From Echinarachnius parma (taxonomy: Eukaryota; Echinodermata; Echinoidea; Clypeasteroida; Echinarachniidae): 64,000 bases of DNA. How positions within the stretch are numbered: position 1 is the first letter of the stretch; each line of letters begins with the position of its first letter. Location of the stretch: assembly GCA_037951105.1 (NCBI GenBank), contig JBAMJV010003295.1, positions 62,001 through 126,000 on the forward strand. Reading direction: 5' to 3'. The position numbers and the translations under genes are program-made. Shown here piece by piece: positions 52,990-60,800 of the stretch. The notes under the pieces are model-generated. The model made no database searches, was not told the DNA's origin, and saw nothing but the letters and a program-made list of their open reading frames with translations.

Positions 52990-53342
52990 CAAGAAAGGAA
53001 TTAATTCTAGCGGTTCCCTCATACCTTGTTGTATTCGTATTACCAATAAAATCATGGGACCGGTTTCGGTTTTTCAAATTTCCCTTTCGTTACAAAGATA
53101 TGTACGATCGAAGTATTCAGATAAGAAAAACTCCGGTGGAGTTTTTCTTACTGTGTACAAAGTGAGTGCAGTGAGTTAGTGACTATCACTTTGCATTTTC
53201 GCTCATTACTTGTTCATGCAATGTCCATTTGACTTGAAATTTTCACACAATACCCTGTGGACATATGAGATAACAACAATATACATTGCATCAACCATTC
53301 ATCACTTTTTGCACATGTCAACAAAGTTACTAGATCCCTTTA
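52990..53342. mobile_element. MITE family D copy 4 (reverse orientation)
   Basis: CCTTGTTGTATTCGTATTAC and ATCACTTTTTGCACATGTCA and the right end AAAGTTACTAGATCCCTTTAA-type terminus match 27031-27429 inverted. The left terminus is eroded. Confidence 0.8.
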
Positions 53343-53610
53343 ACTATGTGATCAGGCAATGCGGAAGCTGATAAAGTCTTGAAAAACCATCACCATCAAA
53401 TGGAATGCTCAGGACTGCAGACAAAAGTTTAATTCAAGATTTGGCACTTCAACCTGCAGTAGGATGTTAATATTTGATGACAATTTCATAGGTGATACAG
53501 ATGTAGACGACGATCACGATCACGATCTTTCATCAATACTCTACATAGATTAAACAAAATTTCACCTTTTCTACGCTCACAATGAGTTGCCATCTGAGCC
53601 CTGTTTGAAA
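53343..53610. other. Sequence between MITE and exon shadows
   Basis: Nothing recognised beyond ACGATC repeats near 53505. Confidence 0.35.
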
Positions 53611-53611
53611 T

Positions 53612-54198
53612 GAGTGTTCTCCCTGACGCATTGAGGCCGAGCTCAGACATATTTAATGATCATGGAGATAGTGAAGGAGAAAACATCACGGACTACGCTA
53701 ACGACGCTGCTGCCGATCTGATGATAAATAGCGGTTATTTCTCATTTATCATTATATCTCCCCAGTACCTGATCGAATCGGACGATCACTAGCAGGATGA
53801 TATCGAAATGTTTTTTTTTCTGTAATCATCAGGATGACGTCCAATATCTGCTTGAAGCAAATGATATCTCGCAGAGACTTGAGTCCCAGCTCGGACTCGG
53901 AAGATGGCAACTATGAATACGGCGACGACGAAAATAAAAACACCGGCGACGTCGGTAAATACACCAACGATGATGACGATAACACGTCCCCTGTTTCGTC
54001 TGCTTTCATTATAGAATGTCGTCCAAGGCCTGCTTGAAGCGAATGATCTCCCGCAGAGATTTGAGTCCGATTTCGGACTCGGAAGATGGCAACTTTGAAT
54101 ATGGCGACGACGAGAATAAATACACCGGCGATGTCGGTGAAAACACCAACGATGATGACAATAACAGGTCCCCTGTTTCGTCTGCTAAATTTCATCAT
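53612..54198 (-). pseudogene. Tandem decaying copies of the ARM-TIR last-exon end
   Basis: Seen on the + strand, GAATGTCGTCCAAGGCCTGC and the following exon end (54199-54262) recur nearly identically at 54014 and more diverged at 53831, spacing 185 and 183 bp. A much poorer relic, GCATTGAGGCCGAGCTCAGA, lies at about 53628. Each unit ends in a shared non-exonic segment (ACTCGGAAGATGGCAAC to CCCCTGTTTCGTCTGCT). Frames are not maintained with the gene. Confidence 0.85.
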
Positions 54199-54847
54199 AG
54201 AATGTCGTCCAAGGCCTGCTTGAAGCGAATGATCTCCCGCAGAGATTTGAGTCCGAGCTCGGTTTTCACCTCCCGGTAGAAGAACTCCGGCGCGTCTGAA
54301 GCGATCGTCTTCAGTCCCATGATGCCCTCGCCATCGTAGCCTTGGAGGCGATTCTTCAGTTCCGTCAGTCCGTTCCTGAGCAGCCACGAGTTCACGTCGT
54401 CGTTTGTCCAGTTCGTCACGTCTTTCGCCGCCTCGCGCCGCGACAACCGCTTCGAGTCGTCGCGCCGGATACGTGATGCCTTACGACCACCCTGCGTGAT
54501 GTCTGCCTTACCATTAGAGACTGACGTTGACGGATGCCGAACGATCAGCCCGTTGTTCGATATCCGGCCGCGGCCCGCAAGCTCACGCTTTAGCCTGTCG
54601 ACGTTATCGACGACCTGGTCCATGGTCGACATCTCGATGTAAAACTTGGTCCCGAGCATGATTCCGAGCCAGCCGTCGGCTTGGTAGTCGGCCTGCATCT
54701 TCAACGGGACGATGGGCTTGTTGAGCTTGAAGGTATACTCCGCCTCGGTCCTGCATGCCGGGCTGTCCTTGTACTTCTCCGAGAAACAGATGAGAACAAC
54801 GGCTGCGTTCTCAACAGCCGACGCCATAGCCTCGAGCGTCGACCCAC
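54195..54847 (-). CDS. ARM-TIR exon 10: TIR second half and SAM-like end
   Basis: 653 nt after acceptor CTTTCAG, phase 1, ending ALDDIL and TGA (54197-54195). Encodes GSTLEAMASAVENAAV, VLICFSEKYKDSPACRTEAE (putative catalytic E), NKPIVPLKMQ, GWLGIMLGTKFYIEMS, a basic linker (RKASRIRRDDSKRLSRREAA) and the SAM-like segment. It is unusually GC-rich compared with its introns. Confidence 0.9.
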
Positions 54848-57800
54848 CTGAAAGACAAAAAGGAACACATTGTGATAATATTTCGTTCCGGGTGGGAAGA
54901 CAATAACATAAACCAAATCGTTATAAAACCACAGTATAAGACAATTATAATTAATGAAGGTCGAGACTTCAGGTGAATATCTCCTTCTATGGGAAATCAA
55001 ATAATGATATCCATAAACTCTTTCTTTGACCGCAAACCCATACATGTTTCTCACTCTGCGAACAAGGGCTACCGGAAAAAAACTCCAAGCTATGTTACGC
55101 ATCTATAATGGGTAAGTTTCCAGGTTCTTTAATTAAAATCAGTAGTGAATACAAACATGTTATTCGCATTTTCGTTCGTTAGCATGGTAACAAACATGCA
55201 ATCAGGCATGGGTGACTATATCTTACCCATGTGGTCGACATCCATCCAGACCTTGTACCCCTCAGCCTGCAAAAGTTCCTTGACCTTCATGATCTGTTTC
55301 TGCACGTCCCATTGGTAGCTCAACATCACGTGGTTAGTACTGATCTCTTCTTCATCATAGTAGTTATTGACGTCGATGTCGCCATCGTCGTCGTTGTCGA
55401 TGGTATCATAGAGGTTGCTGTTACCGACGCTGGCCGCGGGACCCAGGGTTGAGGATTTTTCTCGAGCCAGAGACGTGGACGGTGAAGACCCGTTGTCGAC
55501 TGGTTTAGACTTCCGGCCCGCAGTGTTCAACTGACAAGGGAGAAGTTGGGTGATAAACAAAGACAGATTGTAATTATTTTGAAAAAATATGACACAAAGA
55601 TCTGTATTGGTCCTGATGTCTTGTTTGAGCTTTTGGCCACGAGTGCTTGACTATCAGAAAACATGGAAACGTTCAGAAATAAACGAATCTTAAGCTATTA
55701 GTATTTGTATTTACTTTGACATTCACATTAAACGTAATAAACTTTACATTACCCATTTCGAGTGTGAAGTACATATTAATGCTTGCAAGCCTGGCTGTGG
55801 GGCCCCTGGACATATATGGCTTAGTTATTTCACAAATTAAAAAGAATAAGGCTCCTACTTTTGTGATACTTTATTCTTCTGCATTCCTCTGTCAATTTTC
55901 CATCCGACATCCTCATCTACCAACCCCCCTCTTTATTCCTCTTGGCTTCTTAATAATTGTTTTTATTTCTTGTTCGTGTCTATGTTTAAAACAAATCTCT
56001 CCACTATCATGAATGCATCTACATTTACCCTCTCAGTATCCTCATTATACCAAGTAACAATGTGGCCGTTGAGTTATTACATCAGAGGTAGTAAGATGAC
56101 TATAAACAAAATGACTTACTTTCTTCTTTGTGAGCGTAGCGTGCGTCTCCTCGCCGACGTTCCACAGGATTGCTTCACACTGGCGATTGAGGGTGCCCTC
56201 ATTCATCAGCTTCCTTACAGCTGTATATAATAATTGGAAATAAAAATATAAAAATGTATTAAAACAAATCCTGACATGACAACAATTATTTTGTTCACAT
56301 AAAAACAAGCATCACATTGATTTAATTTGCTATTGAATTCCGTTTGACATTTATTTTGTATAATAGTTTATGTATTGTATCTTATGAAGAATGTAAATAA
56401 ACTAAAATGAACTGAAATTAAATAGTCCTTAGAGTCACTTGTGGGTTAGATCCTCATTCAAAGTCCAGTGATGTCTTTCACGACGAATCAAACCTGACCT
56501 CACTATACCTCGCTGATGGGCAGATAAAATTCTTAAAAACAGTTTATTGTCAGGAATATGTCATTTATGTGCTGTATTGTGGTGGTATATATTTGGCAAA
56601 AACTAATATCTGCTTCAAATTTATCAGAATCAGACCTTTTTGTTTTACATATTGGAAAAACGAACCCACCCCAACATTTCAAGCTCAACAGTGAATGTAG
56701 TTTGGCGTTGTCTGCCAGTTTCTGTTTGAGGATGATCTTATAACCTTCGGTATTAAAGGGGACCACCAGGCAAAGGACAACACATTATTATATGTTTTGG
56801 TACCGTTTTGTGATATCAAATAGATACCCAACATTTTGCAAAGGGTTGTGTAATTCATAAACAAAGCAATTTATTTCCACCACTTACGGAACCACTGCTA
56901 TTTCCTGGTTCCATACGGGCCAAGCATTTGCGAGTGCGCCAATGCTTTCACGCTTACGTCAATAGATTCCCGGATGATTCATTCGCTCTGCACAGTGCGC
57001 TCTGGCTCTGCACGCATATAGTCTACGCAATTCAGACCGCATGAACGCATGGTTGAGAATGGTGATGCGTTTTCCAATTATATATTTTTTTTCTGAAAAC
57101 ATATTTGTGTGAACTTGTTGAAGGAATGGAATACTAAAGATGGTACCTTTATATAATAAGAATATTATTTTTGGGTGGTGGTACCCTTTAATACTGTCTC
57201 AAGTTGCTCAGATATTCTATGTGTTAGGATAATTTCAACCACAGACTTCAACAATCCCGACATAACGAGCTATGTAATTATTTCCCGTAAATGTGTACAT
57301 GTACTTACTTTTGACACAGTCCGGTTCGCCCAAGATGGCGTCCTTATTGTGATGGTTAAAGGAGAGCATCCAAAGAGCCTCGGCTGCACTGCGTTGCTCA
57401 GCCATGTTGGTTGTCTTCATCATGGCTATCAGCAGGGCTAGGGCGCCCGCCCGGACAAACTTAACCTAAAGGGGGGAAATCATTAGAAAGTGAACTCGAT
57501 TTTACAGTTAGCCAATACCGATGAGAGCTATAGAAGAATTAAACATTACATGACAAAATATTGATAATAAGTTTGATAAAATTTGTATGGATACTGTGTT
57601 GTTCAACCCTGTGGTCGTTCTTCATCATGGCTATTGGCAAGGCCAGGGCGCCTGCCCCGGAAAAAAATTTGACCTATATCGAAAAAACAAACAACCAAAA
57701 GTTGATACCCGTTTTCTGCAGTGGCATGATGAGCAAAGCATTTTTTTTTGGGGGGGGGGGGGGGGGGGGGGGGGGGGAGTGGAGCGAAGTGACCGAGATT

Positions 57801-60800
57801 TGAAGAAAGTTGTGGGATAGAGGGGGAGGGGGTTAACCCCCTATCATGGTATGGACCTTACGAAATGTAGATGTACTAATGACATCTTCATGACAATTAT
57901 TGGAAATATTAAATATATACTTCAAATTTATTTGAGAAGATTACTTCAAACATAATTATCACGACTGCATGACCCAGTTATTACGTAATACTTCGATATG
58001 CAGGCCCGTAATAGGCAGGACTTTTTAAGGGGAGGTGCGTAATTGACAAAAACGGGACCGAGACCGAACTCGAGTTTCCGAGACCGAGATCACTGTTGAA
58101 GAGTTGTGTAAGTGGGGAGGGGGGGGGGGGGGGGGTCCGTCGCCAACAAATTTCGCGGCCGAGGCCGAGACCACTGCATGGTTTGGTTGTTGGTTTATAT
58201 AGTCAAGACCGATAAATAGTGGACCCGAGATCGGTAAAAAGTGAAAATAATGGAAATGATTTTAACTGGACCCTTCCATTAATTGCACACACATGCGTAA
58301 TTGTATCAGATGAAGACTTGAATTCTATTACGCATTTATGCTTTGGCTAATAATCTCCTGTGCTTGTATTAGTTATTACTATAATTATCATCTTCACAAT
58401 TAAATGCAATTACGATAATTACACGAATGTTATCATTATTACAAGCAGTCATGTATCCTATGCCATCGGTCATTTGAATGGCTAAGTAAGATGGCGTTAG
58501 TTCATCCCTTTTGCCAATGACCGTTTGATAACAATTATAATAGCATTACTCTCGTAATTATTATATCAATAGTTACTATATTTACTGACATCTACCCATT
58601 TATCATCATAGCAGCCATATACTTCATGGTTGAATGGCTAAGAATGTATATTGGGTTGAGCCAATGGCGTAGCGTGGTCGGGCTAATTGGGGTCATGCGA
58701 ATTTTTTGGGAACTATAACATTTCTTTATACAGAATGTTCACCTTATTTATTTTATTGTTTCTGTCAAATTATAGTGGGACACATGCCCCATGCCCCCGT
58801 TGAACACGTTACTGGGTAGTCTAGTTTAGACCGTCGCGTGCTGAACTCCGTCGCCCAGATCAGATCTCTCTCGTTGGCGGCGCTATTAGGGGTGACGGGT
58901 CTGGCGGTGATGAATTTCAGCCATCGATATGAGTTCAGCACGCGACGGTCTTAACTAGACTAGTTACTAGGTTGAGGAATGATAAGGTCAAATTGTTCTG
59001 TGTAATTGATTCATATTACTAGCATTATATACTATTGTAATACCATCATAACTACTAACCTTATTATCATCATTAGCGGCCATGAATTTCATGGCATCGG
59101 CCACTTGGATGGCTGAGAAGTTGTAGTGGGCCGAGTAATGGTTGGGCTCGTTCATGGCTTTGCTTAGGATCTTAACGATGAAGTCGATGTTGGTGTTGGT
59201 CGTGTTCAGCTGAGCGTTCTCATCCTCCGTCACGATGAATGCGAGAGTGAAGATAGCCTGTGCATGATAATAAAATCATGTTCTGTCATGACAATCAGTT
59301 TGTTCGAAACGTCGGGACCCTCCTACCAGTCCCCCCTCCTTACAATGAATCATACCTGAGCTGTTATTCTTTTTATAAGTATTAGCTCAAGAAAGATAAC
59401 AGACAGTCCGTTTAAGGACTACCATAGTCCTTTCCAGTACTACCACAGTACTTGTTAGGGCTGCCCAAGAAAGAATTCCAACAGTTCTTCTCAGTATTTT
59501 TGGGGTACTTATTGACTTATTGAGATGTTTTAAGTGTGGATCGTAAAACCTGATATAGCTCTCTTGTATGTTTGATAGATATTCCCCAAATAATTATTGT
59601 CTGGAAATTTGGCATCACATATAAAGTCATAGCTCCAACTTACATGACACACAGAAAGGTATTCAGAACTCTATTTGAGTTAGAAGAAATAGAAGAGGAG
59701 AATGTAATCTCTTTAAAAGGAGAATATAAACAAACATGTATCATGCGCAGTAATGACGCTTGTTATATAACTAAGACTTACCTTAACTCGTAATATTAGG
59801 AAGCGACACTTGAGGTAGGGTTTTAGCAGTATGGACGCGTGACATTCTCGGAATATCGTCTTGTTGTCCATATGGTGCCTACAATGACGAAAAAAAAACA
59901 CAATTGGTAATAGGGAAATAGTGGTTATATATAAATTACCGCCATGAATCAACATTCGTCACTCTTGTTTGAGGTAGTTATCTAAATGAAATTGTCTTTA
60001 AATAACTCACATTAGTAATATTTTATAACTTGTAACCAGTTATTTATTTCGCAATTCTCTGTTAGAAATTATTTTATGAGCACTCTTGACGTTTGCCTCA
60101 AACTCTTCCAAGATGGCTGTTGAAAATAAAGCATCCATTATGCCTTGAAATTCGTTGTTTTGTTATAACTGTTTACTCGTTAAACATACACAATTCATGA
60201 TATTTGTTTGATTTAAATATAATTTTGTTTCTGTTAACTTGTTTGTGTTGATTGTAATTTGAATACGAATGAATACACAAACAAAAAAGAAACATTAACA
60301 TCACTATTGTGGGTTCATCGTTACATAATACAGTGGTAGATGACATTGAGGATGTGCTGGAGGGACTAATAATACTTACCCATATAACATTACTTCTAAG
60401 TACTGACTTTTACCGCTTTACCCTACACAACCTGACCCCAATCCTAACCCTAAATCTAACCCAATATTCCATACCCTTACTCAAACTTCAAAGCAAACCC
60501 TGGTAATAAACCACAAATCACCTGATGCAGTGGTAGAGGACGGTGAGGATGCGCTTGAGGAACTCCCGCCTCGACATCCAGCGCAGTTTCTTACTGTCCT
60601 TGTTGAGCGCGTTGACGTCGTAGAAGACGTCATCGAGGACGTCGAGCAGCGCGGGCACGCAGTGTTCGCCCATCTCTCGGCACAGGACGTCGCTGATCTC
60701 CGTGTAGCCCTGTGTAGTGTCCAGAAGCATGTTGATGGCCAGGTATGCCGCCGGGTTCGCAATCTGTGCGATAAATACGATCACAATTGTCATGGTTAAC

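Noticed and set aside
53612..54198. Alternative last exons of the ARM-TIR gene
   Set aside because: The copies have no acceptor and are out of frame; better seen as decayed duplicates.
53911..54387. 158-codon - strand ORF over the exon shadows
   Set aside because: Out of frame with the real exon and made of the 184-bp tandem unit.
60481..60762. 93-codon Ser/Arg/Thr-rich - strand ORF and 89-codon + strand ORF
   Set aside because: Both are other-frame readings of ARM-TIR exon 4, whose frame joins its neighbours in phase.
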